Below are positions 8,601 through 15,177 of a stretch of 15,237 bases of DNA, piece after piece. Made by a program: the position numbers and the translations under genes. Positions within the stretch are counted from its first letter, which is position 1. Each line of letters starts with the position of its first letter. The stretch spans positions 1 through 15,237 of the forward strand of contig NZ_CASEGO010000072.1 of NCBI RefSeq assembly GCF_949287625.1. The letters are read 5' to 3'. This DNA comes from an uncultured Brachyspira sp. GTDB taxonomy: Bacteria; Spirochaetota; Brachyspiria; Brachyspirales; Brachyspiraceae. A model generated the notes under the pieces. It was not told where the DNA came from, ran no database searches, and saw only the letters and a list, made by a program, of their open reading frames with translations.

Positions 8601-9621
8601 AAATGAAAGCGATATATTTACTACTATGAATTATATATACGGCAATCAGTATGTATTTGAAACAGAAACAGTATCCTCATTTGCTGACAGATTCTATTCA
8701 TTATACAAAACTAATTCTTCTTATATATACGGACTATTAAATAAAATACGTGTTCCAGAGAGCGACTTTGATAAAAACATAGCAAATGCTTATGATATAT
8801 TTTCTAATGAAAGTACTAATACTATGTTTATATTCTATGCTTATGAAAATAATAAATATACAGCTTATAGTTATGTTGTAGGGGACAGCGAAGTAAAAAA
8901 ATCAAGTTTAATCGATATGAAAAAACTTAGCGGATATTTGGAAAGTTTTACCAATGCTTCTAAAGCAAGAGACAGAAGAACAGCTTTAAAATCTATTGAA
9001 AGCGGAATGTTATCATCGGATATTATTAAAGATGCTCAGAGGGCTCAGAGAATATATATAACAGGTTCTTATGCTAATTTATTTACAGTGCCTTTTGCAT
9101 ATTTAAATTCTTTCAGAAGTAATGATGTTGTTAAGATAAGAGAGCTAGAGTATTCTCCTAGCTATGTACTTAATGTAGGAAAACCTAAAATTAAATTAAA
9201 TACTGAAACTAATTTCTATACTTCTTTAGAAACTTCAGCGGTTGAGAAATTTACTAATCCTCATGGAAATATACCATTAACACATTATATAGGAATAGAT
9301 ACCAATAGAAATAAACCTTTTGATAAAGAGGATATTTTCTTATCACCTGCTAGAAATGCTGATATATTTATGTATTTAACTGCGAGAAATGATACAAAAC
9401 TTATGTTTACTTATGCTAACAACAGTGCAGGAGACTATTATACAATAATGAAGTATTTGTATGAAAGATTTGATAATGGTATTATTGATGCTTATAGATT
9501 TATAAAAACTAATAGAGTGAGCGTTAATACCATAAATACTAGTGATAGAGATACACTTTACATTGCCAATTATGCATTGTTTGATTATATACTTCCGGGT
9601 ATACCTAAAGGTGAAAAATAG
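2635..9621 (+). CDS. Giant lipoprotein: TolB-like propeller, TPR array, two CHAT-like domains without catalytic Cys
   Basis: The exact role is unknown. Residues 1-22 form a lipoprotein signal peptide (basic start, hydrophobic core, lipobox LFAC with C22 as lipidated residue), so the protein should be anchored to the inner or outer membrane outside the cytoplasm; this also supports the start. Residues about 45-330 contain PD40/TolB-style propeller blades, with repeated patterns such as PVISHRGNMIAFVSDRD (162-178) and SPAFSFDDTKIAFITS. D272-x-D274-x-D276-G277 is a calcium-loop-like motif in this region. Residues about 540-1480 are helical with TPR-like units, for example near 654-690, 876-1010, 1072-1150 and 1296-1330. 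From about 1495 to 1765 and again from about 2060 to 2300 the strand pattern resembles the CHAT peptidase fold. The last cysteine is C1496, so neither region has a catalytic Cys. An Asn/Ser/Thr-rich insertion (about 1598-1661, followed by RRRR) sits in the first. The open frame is intact over 7 kb. The lipoprotein and propeller calls are strong, TPR good, CHAT moderate. Confidence 0.85.
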   Translation: MKLKYYIKLKLLILFSFILFACASSQKNSDSVFSSRPFLREYKRYSLTSGEVNPALDAVIDREGTWVYYARENAGNTDIFAIDSYTLETFRLTRSPGIDTSVSVDDKSKYVVFSSTRDDAFGDIYAYKLVNLVGIRTSKNNLENLEQNIIRLTDYKGYDVDPVISHRGNMIAFVSDRDAGIKKLFTMKNNGKDVRKLSDIEASSPAFSFDDTKIAFITSKIGEPYSQLAIYNFTPSTNDQTNLTILTSTKTFKFNPTFYNDDTIIFFEIEKDSDRDGNLTYYDKRRLMSYSLTTHQSYVLSEDTQLTTFNVAYPSALVGTYVVSEDGTSIVTMGSTKEYFIKDDNSQTMYESFVELPYDRKVDAIDRFSEYFPFEDDAGNVAKAYFNIMISSYTNNNINEYNKAKNTLTQEYSNTFVGFLTSRIYTNFYTNENIFNLDFYTNDFFATNKNFKNLDITNLLGWAGYISANEKYKNNNSDKDTWLILDNLINLNISKDLYMLAAKLYAHSVEDNGYKYPEDEDMYNVPYKRKDLLFSDRLDIAKSFIRDTKISYNIIIDNAHPYAPLSAAARLIYLDGLILSRNYEEATNLFVPYTESKNDIMLALGYYGNAKVLLAQNDDGAYALLKNALTSGGKNFESTYEAEDCKSKLASYYKSLADDAYNQGRYAAAYDNYNEVLKYSPNDTTASARVIESGLRAYSTIDSLERTIYERERTILSTRYSDHEAHAELANAYYYLANRYYGMALSKQYSKERYVVSDKKREDGFYLYLNKSFEAIVDKAVSYIDFAIFLYPDEEDYYIKKAEMLTFAQALKMQVLQDTKTYKSVIELVPAYKDNTITNDVYMGYNLLAFQTADLDSEIIDALIMAKSKVKTKPNIVSIMLANSYLINGRYSDAVNEYKEAESLLNQVGTDKSRAWYHFFYGYSLWMNNDIKGAYREYDTARKLFEKLGDKESIYKIVGYTSVAAIEQEDYEKAIESLLERDKLTENDVNKNELNQLLLAACYLKLEDYNNALSYCDSVKAQIDSLDSSVYTPNYVSITLYGANINIVNLGLASFGGYIPGEPLNVDKQQMLYSIYQELYEKMGRYSEAREALSSYRNYVIKDKPKESIQPLMLAAYFNNEGYLYYRQGDQSNSIMSFKSSIKEYQKTLDPKTLENNPSLQYQNAENDAKNYLSLSSLYLRYLSENDLTSIKKEFFIELFNTTKTLKVLSTNNAVSTKDRLLLYSHIAAFQYIMAFKLTADNSIEYKRTNNDDPTDMTDYDINVQRLTMLKDAIDRYKYILSSNSNFPVDLKTEIIVRYNLAKAYELAGYIEEAAREYMSAFSKAQASAFAVEEIAILTTLIDFSSKYRNRYPDSLDYPVQYVFRILQRISESVFMITFVEDNNFILRQAKRKVIEFLEDKYPDASLNILAMFDAIDMRRKFLDRRLYTLGENNYYLREYYKLYENALYAYQRYLDAVATPYDSKTEAAALKEIANYEKEAIKRFSNTPIEPIVICDVKPADIDKSMRKDETLIWDTFFGYRFVRENGKTSFYLQSNAMPKTKNYVTHIGFRPIVISNKNIFVRELYDSTEYMLPAKTAYIDTKLISFYRTTRSAEREINSSMSMMSNTNSTNSAYSYNIKEMNNYEYRRNTLAMNVAYNNTETNLSETNYNTTNNTSSTNRRRRGNFRFIELKDIVTNSYVPLIVDITGANASDISNVMSKNLYIVYSDKETFDKNRRVLRNINNIALVVGNSGRDSRIMFYTNYFRKLSTNSLETAMKGYDNNLFTVYGKPDYSMTSLSNAAYNFKTRLYTSYANTENPSVSMMSNVIAYSQSDDEKMFNYATIVEDRYAAKDTNTAYLFSEEGYKFFASSYSNISDSNAYKFIKSMLPVYRRMGEDGAVKGANRALHFVYLYTNNNYDLVDEYFTPRTLSRFLKAKDNPSESVKYLNYIANRVNGGNKEKILEVAVLYDLIYAKTPIDTVTNFLNRMQNTNEVLTVANTILDTSVTNESDIFTTMNYIYGNQYVFETETVSSFADRFYSLYKTNSSYIYGLLNKIRVPESDFDKNIANAYDIFSNESTNTMFIFYAYENNKYTAYSYVVGDSEVKKSSLIDMKKLSGYLESFTNASKARDRRTALKSIESGMLSSDIIKDAQRAQRIYITGSYANLFTVPFAYLNSFRSNDVVKIRELEYSPSYVLNVGKPKIKLNTETNFYTSLETSAVEKFTNPHGNIPLTHYIGIDTNRNKPFDKEDIFLSPARNADIFMYLTARNDTKLMFTYANNSAGDYYTIMKYLYERFDNGIIDAYRFIKTNRVSVNTINTSDRDTLYIANYALFDYILPGIPKGEK

Positions 9622-9631
9622 ATAAATAATA

Positions 9632-9651
9632 TTTACCTTATTTTACCTTAT
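9632..9651 (+). repeat. Exact tandem repeat of a 10-bp unit upstream of the beta-barrel gene
   Basis: TTTACCTTAT occurs twice back to back (9632-9641 and 9642-9651), ending 42 bases before the -35 box of the next gene. Related TTTAC pentamers recur at 9683-9687 and 9705-9709. The unit length is one helical turn, as expected for a protein bound twice on the same face. The first copy can also pair imperfectly with AAGGTGAA at the end of the giant gene (9608-9615), but no T-run follows, so a terminator role is not supported. Confidence 0.6.
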
Positions 9652-9693
9652 CTTAAAAAACTTACTTTTTTAGTAAAAAATATTTACTTTTTC

Positions 9694-9722
9694 TTGACAT
9701 TTTATTTACAATATATTATAAT
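9694..9722 (+). promoter_or_regulatory. Consensus sigma-70 promoter of the beta-barrel protein gene
   Basis: TTGACA (9694-9699) and TATAAT (9717-9722) are both perfect consensus hexamers with the optimal 17-base spacer. Transcription should start near 9729, giving a leader of about 27 bases that carries AAGGGG (9743-9748), 7 bases before the ATG. This is the strongest promoter in the window and suggests an abundant product. Confidence 0.85.
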
Positions 9723-9755
9723 ATAAATATAATCAATCAAGAAAGGGGCGTATTT

Positions 9756-10484
9756 ATGAAAAAGATATTTCTTGCAATTATTAGTATTTTTATAATTCAA
9801 ATTCAAACAGCTTTTGCAGATTTTAATGCAGGTATAGGTTTGTATGTTCCGCTAGGAGCATCTATTTCTCAAAGCTATCAGGATTATAAACTAGGTGTTA
9901 ATAATAATGACGGCAAACTTACTACTGGAGCTGCTTTTGAATGGGGTGTTGGAATAACCCCCGGAATATATAATGGATTTGATAATTACATGGGGTTTTC
10001 TTTATCATTAGACATAGCATATCATAGAGATGTTTATGCATATAATGAAAGTAAAGCAGCAGGAGCAGCAGGTCAGTTTCAAAATGTAAAAACTACATAT
10101 TATTTTGATACATTAACTATAGGTATACTTCCTAAATTTAATATAAAAAGTTTTTTCATTGGTTTTGGTGCTGGAGTAAAAATTCCTTTGGCTGGAGGAG
10201 AGTCAACTCAGAACTATAACACAACATACAGTCAATTTGAGAAAGTTAATTATTATTATAATTTAAGCGATATAAAAAATAAATATAAAATGTCAGTTAT
10301 TCCTTATGTTAAACTTACATTGGATTATTTATTCTACTTTAGCGATGAAACTGCTTTAGGCATAGGTATTTATGCAGGATATGATTTTGGTCCTGGTATT
10401 GTTAATGATGCTAGATTTTCTAAAAATGATTTCGGTGCTGTTGATATAGGAGGACAAATAAGTTTATATTTAGTAGATAATTAA
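9756..10484 (+). CDS. Secreted, probably outer-membrane beta-barrel protein of unknown function
   Basis: No named family is recognised. Residues 1-21 are a Sec signal peptide (MKK, an Ile/Phe-rich core, then AFA before D22). The mature part of about 221 residues has few charged helices and many alternating hydrophobic/aromatic segments separated by Asn/Gly/Asp-rich turns: FNAGIGLYVPLGASIS, MGFSLSLDIAYHRDVYAY, FFIGFGAGVKIPLAG, SVIPYVKLTLDYLFYF, ALGIGIYAGYDFG and a last strand VDIGGQISLYL. This is typical of a small eight- to ten-stranded outer-membrane barrel. It does not end in the usual terminal Phe but in LVDN, so barrel assembly is inferred, not proven. It stands as a single-gene unit, with a perfect promoter before it and a strong terminator after it, which implies high constitutive expression. 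A periplasmic beta-protein is the main alternative. Confidence 0.8.
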   Translation: MKKIFLAIISIFIIQIQTAFADFNAGIGLYVPLGASISQSYQDYKLGVNNNDGKLTTGAAFEWGVGITPGIYNGFDNYMGFSLSLDIAYHRDVYAYNESKAAGAAGQFQNVKTTYYFDTLTIGILPKFNIKSFFIGFGAGVKIPLAGGESTQNYNTTYSQFEKVNYYYNLSDIKNKYKMSVIPYVKLTLDYLFYFSDETALGIGIYAGYDFGPGIVNDARFSKNDFGAVDIGGQISLYLVDN

Positions 10485-10522
10485 TTCTTATAATAAATTC
10501 ATATATCACTCATAAATAGTAT

Positions 10523-10561
10523 ATGGGCTTGTCTTAATTTTAAGGCAGGCCTATTTTTTTT
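10523..10561 (+). terminator. Strong intrinsic terminator after the beta-barrel gene
   Basis: ATGGGCTTGTCTTAA (10523-10537) pairs with TTAAGGCAGGCCTAT (10540-10554) over 15 positions, three of them G-U wobbles. The innermost A/T pairs probably open into a small loop. Eight T residues follow directly (10554-10561). This is a textbook Rho-independent terminator lying 38 bases after the stop codon, and it separates this gene from uppP. Confidence 0.9.
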
Positions 10562-10575
10562 GTTATCATAAATCA

Positions 10576-10641
10576 GTTTACATAATTTTTTTATATTGTT
10601 TTTTTTAAACTATCCGAAAATTATCTCAGTATTATGTAAAC
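10576..10641. promoter_or_regulatory. 11-bp perfect inverted repeat flanking the uppP promoter region
   Basis: GTTTACATAAT (10576-10586) and its exact reverse complement ATTATGTAAAC (10631-10641) start 55 bases apart, close to five helical turns, with a 44-base spacer. A weak promoter candidate lies between the arms (TTGTTT 10596-10601, then 17 bases, then AATTAT 10619-10624). If it is used, transcription begins about at the right arm, so the repeat would work as DNA (two operator sites, possible looping) and not as an RNA hairpin. If transcription starts farther upstream, the arms could form a stem that ends five bases before the GGGG ribosome site (10646-10649). The repeat is seen directly; its function is inference. 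Confidence 0.5.
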
Positions 10642-10656
10642 CAATGGGGTAGTTTA

Positions 10657-11466
10657 ATGATTAAAGCTGTAATATTAGGTTTTATACAGGCTATAACTGA
10701 ATTTTTACCAGTATCCAGTTCTGGGCATTTGAGAATAGCAGAATATTTTCTTAAGTTTCATGCAGAAAACATATTATCATTTGAAGTAGCTTTGCATTTT
10801 GGAACTTTTTTAGCCACATGTATAATATTTCATAAAGATATTATTAAAGCTATAAGCGGATTTTTTTTAGGGCTAAAAGATGTTAAAAATTCAAGCAAAA
10901 ATAATGAAGGTTTTAGAACATCATTAATGGTTATAATAGCTTCTATACCTGTTGCAGCAGTAGGACTTACTTTAGAGAAATATTTAAGTAATTTAGAAAT
11001 ACAGAGAATAGGACTTAATCTTGTTATAACAGGTTCTATATTGCTTCTAACTAGGAAGTTTGATAAGAACACCTACAATAATGATACAAAAGATGTATTT
11101 ACTATGAGCTATTATAATGCCTTTATTATAGGATTAGCCCAAGCAATAGCAGTTTTCCCCGGCATTTCAAGGTCTGGTATGACAATAAGTGCTGCATTAT
11201 TTATAGGACTTAATAGAGATTGGGCTGGTAAATTTTCTTTTTTGATATCACTCCCAGCAATATTCGGTGCACTGCTTTTATCAATAAAAGATTTGGCAGA
11301 TTTTAATATTACTTATGCTTTGGTTGGATTTATCACAGCATTTGTTTTTGGTATTATAGCATTAAAATTTTTAATGGCATTTTTAAAGAAGGGCAAACTT
11401 TTCTTCTTCGGTTTTTACTGTATGATAGTTGGAATTGCCGTTTTATTTTATTTTATGGGTTTATAG
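10657..11466 (+). CDS. uppP: Undecaprenyl-diphosphatase (UppP/BacA)
   Basis: This integral membrane enzyme removes one phosphate from undecaprenyl pyrophosphate, regenerating the C55 lipid carrier used for peptidoglycan and other envelope polymers; extra copies confer bacitracin tolerance in other bacteria. Both family signatures are present: the (E/Q)xxxE region Q11-xxx-E15 followed by FLPVSSSGH (16-24), and PGISRSGMT (168-176) with the expected catalytic arginine R172. The first acidic position is Gln here, which the family motif allows. At 269 residues it is close to the usual length of about 270, and it is hydrophobic throughout with several membrane segments. GGGG (10646-10649) lies 7 bases before the ATG. 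It is followed after 15 bases by ftsK, so the two are probably co-transcribed. A strong terminator upstream isolates it from the barrel gene, and an inverted repeat surrounds its likely promoter. Confidence 0.95.
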   Translation: MIKAVILGFIQAITEFLPVSSSGHLRIAEYFLKFHAENILSFEVALHFGTFLATCIIFHKDIIKAISGFFLGLKDVKNSSKNNEGFRTSLMVIIASIPVAAVGLTLEKYLSNLEIQRIGLNLVITGSILLLTRKFDKNTYNNDTKDVFTMSYYNAFIIGLAQAIAVFPGISRSGMTISAALFIGLNRDWAGKFSFLISLPAIFGALLLSIKDLADFNITYALVGFITAFVFGIIALKFLMAFLKKGKLFFFGFYCMIVGIAVLFYFMGL

Positions 11467-11481
11467 TATTGGAGTTTTATT

Positions 11482-14400
11482 ATGTTTGGATTATTTAAAA
11501 GAAAATTAGCAATACAAAAAAGAGCTGAAATAAGAAATGCAAATAAAAAACATACATCAGATAATTTCGATGATAATTATGAAGAAACTTATGAAAATAG
11601 AAATATATTCTTTGATATAGCAGGATTTTTGTGTATTCTATTTGCTGGTATACTTCTTTTATCATATTTTAGTATGAACATGGAAGATTTGAACTCTGGA
11701 AAAGAAGTTAGGAATTTGCTTGGAATATTTGGAGCTTATATATCTGCTTATTCATTTTTGGCTTTTGGTTTTTCTTCTTATGTAATACCGGCATTTTTTA
11801 TGTATGCTGGAGTTAATATTATATTAAAAAATTCTACTGATAAAATATTAGTTTCTGCTTTATCATCATCTATATTAATGATTCTGCTAAGCATATTATT
11901 AAATATTTTTTTAGGAAATTTAGATTTTTATAATAAAGGCGGTATGATGGGAGAGTTTATAGGAGGCTCTTTAGTATCATTGTTTGGAAAGACTGGTGCT
12001 GTTATGATAGTATTATCAGCTTTCTTAATAACAGCTATAATATTTGCTAAAGTTTCTATAATGGATTTAGTTAATTATTTAATAGATATGTTTAAAAATG
12101 TAAAGGTTATAGAAAAAAAAGTTGTTGATGGAATAAAAGATTTTGAGATGAAAAATATGAAACATGATTACACTATTACGAATAATCAAATTAATGAAAA
12201 TAATTCAAGCGGCAGTAAATCATATACAAAAGATTATCTCCCTTTATTTTACACAAAAGAAGTTTCAGAACTAGAATTAAAGAGTATACCTTTTATAGAA
12301 AAAGTTAATGATTTTGATGAAAAAAGATACAGAGAGAAATTTTTACATAAAAATAATGTTTCTCATAATTTATATGATAATTTCTTTAACAGAACCTCTA
12401 AAGAAAGCAAAGATATAGACAGTATTGTATCAGAATTAAAAAATCATAGATTTGGCGGAATAAATATAAATACTATGGAAACTAAAGAAGAAGATTTAGG
12501 ATTAACTTTAGCTGAGGCTGTATTTGGCAGAGATAGAGCTAATAGAGTTAATAATACATATGAAAGCAGTATGGAGAGAGAAGATAATTTTTATAGAGAG
12601 TATTATAATGATATAATAAATAAAAAAAAAAATGATGAAATAGAAGATAGCAGCAATAACATTGAAGATAATGAAATATTTGAAGGACTTGACTATAATA
12701 TAAATTATTTAAGAAAGTCCGATTTTAAGAGGGCTGCTTATGATGATTCGGTTAACAATTATGCTAAGTACAATGTATCAGAGCAGTATATAAAAGCCAA
12801 AGAAACAGAAAGCTTTGATGATGACTTTATTTATAATTATTATAATGATACAACTGATAATAATTTTAACACAGAAAATAATTTTCATATAGAAGAAGAG
12901 GATAGCTTTGAAAAACTGCAAAGATTAGTTGAAGAAAATAAAGAAAATAAAAAAATTAAAGAAATTGAAGAGTTAGAAAATAATAATAATATAGATAATA
13001 TAATAGAAACTATAAACAATAAAAAAGATAATATTGAATCAGAAAAATATGTTTCTAATGTTCAAAGCAGAAATTCTAATAATAAAGAAGTGTTTGAATT
13101 TGCTATGGGCTACGCTTCAAAAAGAGCATATAACCGAGCAGACCATATACCAAATTATAATAATTCTTCATACAATAATAGTATTGACGGAAGAATAGAT
13201 GAATTTGATTTGGACGAAGAAGAACTTTATAATGCTGATAATAATTCTGACAGCATAGAAGATATTAGATTAAAAACAAGAACCGTAAATAAAACTGCTG
13301 ATTATGAAGAAGAAAATAATTATTTAAATGATCCGTATTTAGCTTCATCTAAAAATAACTTGATTTCAAATATCAATGATAATACTTCAGCAGAAAATAC
13401 TTCAGAAACTATTATAGATGAAAAAAACAATATTAATAATATCAATGAAGAGTTTAATGAATATGCGGATAAAGAAAAATCAGATAATATTTTTGAAAAT
13501 AATGCAGAGATAAATAATGCACCGAAAGAAGAGACAGCAGGCTTCATTAATATGGAATCTCAAAGAAACGTTGATACATTGAATAAGCCTAAAAAGGTTA
13601 TACTTGGTACTAAAAATATAAGGAATATGGACAGCGAACGCATACAGTCAAATTTTGATACAAAGTATGTTGATAAGCATTATAAACACCCTCCATTTGA
13701 TTTGCTCAATAGATCCATACCTGTTAATGATGGTGCTATGATGGAGTCTATAAAACAAACAGCTATGCAGCTTGAGCATACATTATTAGATTTTAATATA
13801 GAGGCAAAAGTTACTGGAGTATCAAGAGGACCTGTTATTACAAGATATGAGCTTGAAATAGCTTCTGGTATAAGAGTATCAAAAATATCAAATCTTACTG
13901 ATAATATAGCATTAGCATTAGCTTCTGAAAGTGTAAGAATAATAGCCCCAATACCCGGACGTTCTGTTATAGGAATAGAGATACCTAATAAAGTGAGAAA
14001 TGCGGTTTTCTTAAGAGATGTATTAGAAAGTTCTGATTTCAGACAATCTAAACTTGATATACCTTTTGTACTTGGAAAAGGAATATATGGAAATAATGTT
14101 ATATCCGATATGTCAGAAGCTCCTCACTTACTAGTTGCTGGTACTACTGGTTCTGGTAAAAGTGTTTGTCTCTCTACTATAATACTTTCACTATTATATA
14201 AATTCAGACCTGATGAACTAAAGTTTATATTTGTAGATAAAAAAAGGGTAGAGTTATCTATATATAACGGCATACCGCATTTGATGTCTCCTGTAGTATC
14301 TGATGAGAAAAAAGCTACTATAGTATTGAGATATATTGTAGATATAATGGAAAAAAGATACGAGAGAATGGAGAGATTTTTCGTAAGAAATGTTAAGACA

Positions 14401-15126
14401 TATAATGAAAAGGTTAGACAATTACTAAAAGAAGGAGAAACAGAATTTAACGGAGAGCCTTTAGAGTTGTTCCCATATATAGTTCTTGTCATAGATGAGC
14501 TTCATAACTTGATGGTTGTAGCCTCAAAAGAAGTTGAAGATTTGATATCACGTTTGGCTGGAATGAGTAGGGCAGTTGGAATACATTTGATAATAGCAAC
14601 ACAAAGACCTTCTGCTGACGTTGTTACTGGAGTTATAAAAGCAAATCTTCCAACTAGAATAGCATTCCAAGTACCTAACAAAACGAACTCAAGAATTATA
14701 ATTGATATGTCTGGAGCTGAGCAGCTGCTAGGTAAAGGAGATGCTTTATTCTGTGCTTCTGGAAGTCAAATGCCTGATAGGGTACAGGGTGCTTTTGTAT
14801 CTGACAATGAAGTTAAAAAAGTTGTTGATTATTTATCTGGACAGATGTCTCCTATGTTTGATGAGAGCTTGATTGCCGCTTTAGATGGAAGTGATGCTGA
14901 TGATAAAAATTCTGATGAAGAGGATATACTTGATGAAGAGCTTTGGGAGGATGCAGTTCAATTAGTTGCAAGAACTGGTAAGGCTAGTGCTTCATTTTTA
15001 CAAAGACGTTTAAAAATAGGATATAACAGAGCCGCAAGAATAGTAGAGATAATGGAGCGTCAGGGTATAGTAGGACCAGAAAACGGCAGTAAGCCTAGAG
15101 AGGTTTTAATTACTTTAGATGAATAA
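11482..15126 (+). CDS. ftsK: DNA translocase FtsK/SpoIIIE
   Basis: This is a septum-located, ATP-driven DNA pump that clears and resolves chromosomes during division. Residues about 43-190 contain four membrane segments. A linker of about 520 residues (roughly 205-732), very rich in Asn, Asp and Glu and low in complexity, joins them to the motor. The motor begins near HPPFDLLNRS (736-745), with Walker A GTTGSGKS (887-894), Walker B ending IDE (1004-1006) in the context DELHNLM, and the conserved ATQRPSADVVTGVIKANLPT segment. Residues about 1148-1214 are the gamma winged-helix domain (ARTGKASASFLQRRLKIGYN), which in known relatives reads polarity sequences on the chromosome and contacts XerD. 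At 1214 residues it is between SpoIIIE and E. coli FtsK in size; most of the excess over SpoIIIE is linker. GGAG (11471-11474) is 7 bases before the ATG. The His-Asn after Walker B differs from the usual Ala-Asp. No terminator is visible after the stop. Confidence 0.96.
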   Translation: MFGLFKRKLAIQKRAEIRNANKKHTSDNFDDNYEETYENRNIFFDIAGFLCILFAGILLLSYFSMNMEDLNSGKEVRNLLGIFGAYISAYSFLAFGFSSYVIPAFFMYAGVNIILKNSTDKILVSALSSSILMILLSILLNIFLGNLDFYNKGGMMGEFIGGSLVSLFGKTGAVMIVLSAFLITAIIFAKVSIMDLVNYLIDMFKNVKVIEKKVVDGIKDFEMKNMKHDYTITNNQINENNSSGSKSYTKDYLPLFYTKEVSELELKSIPFIEKVNDFDEKRYREKFLHKNNVSHNLYDNFFNRTSKESKDIDSIVSELKNHRFGGININTMETKEEDLGLTLAEAVFGRDRANRVNNTYESSMEREDNFYREYYNDIINKKKNDEIEDSSNNIEDNEIFEGLDYNINYLRKSDFKRAAYDDSVNNYAKYNVSEQYIKAKETESFDDDFIYNYYNDTTDNNFNTENNFHIEEEDSFEKLQRLVEENKENKKIKEIEELENNNNIDNIIETINNKKDNIESEKYVSNVQSRNSNNKEVFEFAMGYASKRAYNRADHIPNYNNSSYNNSIDGRIDEFDLDEEELYNADNNSDSIEDIRLKTRTVNKTADYEEENNYLNDPYLASSKNNLISNINDNTSAENTSETIIDEKNNINNINEEFNEYADKEKSDNIFENNAEINNAPKEETAGFINMESQRNVDTLNKPKKVILGTKNIRNMDSERIQSNFDTKYVDKHYKHPPFDLLNRSIPVNDGAMMESIKQTAMQLEHTLLDFNIEAKVTGVSRGPVITRYELEIASGIRVSKISNLTDNIALALASESVRIIAPIPGRSVIGIEIPNKVRNAVFLRDVLESSDFRQSKLDIPFVLGKGIYGNNVISDMSEAPHLLVAGTTGSGKSVCLSTIILSLLYKFRPDELKFIFVDKKRVELSIYNGIPHLMSPVVSDEKKATIVLRYIVDIMEKRYERMERFFVRNVKTYNEKVRQLLKEGETEFNGEPLELFPYIVLVIDELHNLMVVASKEVEDLISRLAGMSRAVGIHLIIATQRPSADVVTGVIKANLPTRIAFQVPNKTNSRIIIDMSGAEQLLGKGDALFCASGSQMPDRVQGAFVSDNEVKKVVDYLSGQMSPMFDESLIAALDGSDADDKNSDEEDILDEELWEDAVQLVARTGKASASFLQRRLKIGYNRAARIVEIMERQGIVGPENGSKPREVLITLDE

Positions 15127-15146
15127 TAGACTTGTTTAAAAAGTAC

Positions 15147-15177
15147 TTGACAAATAATTTAATGAGTTTGTTATTTT
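15147..15177 (+). promoter_or_regulatory. Candidate promoter for a gene beyond the right edge
   Basis: A consensus TTGACA (15147-15152) is followed after 19 bases by TATTTT (15172-15177), preceded by TG at 15169-15170 in the extended -10 position. The spacer is longer than ideal and the -10 is a 4/6 match, so strength is uncertain. The -35 overlaps the palindrome AAGTACTT (15141-15148). No start codon with a ribosome site is seen in the remaining 60 bases. Confidence 0.4.

Noticed and set aside
2635..9621. Giant gene as part of a CRISPR-linked TPR-CHAT protease system
   Set aside because: It has a lipoprotein signal, no catalytic cysteine, and no CRISPR repeats or cas genes nearby.
9662..9676. 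TTACT / AGTAA hairpin between the giant gene and the barrel gene as a terminator
   Set aside because: The stem is five weak pairs and, read on the plus strand, is followed by A residues and not T residues; no minus-strand gene exists to use it.
10830..11072. Open frame of 80 codons on the minus strand
   Set aside because: It is antisense to uppP, whose family motifs are certain.
13320..13547. Open frame of 75 codons on the minus strand
   Set aside because: It is antisense to the low-complexity FtsK linker, where the biased codon use keeps the reverse frame open by chance.
14124..14492. Open frame of 122 codons on the minus strand
   Set aside because: It is antisense to the FtsK ATPase motor, and its predicted product has no recognisable features.
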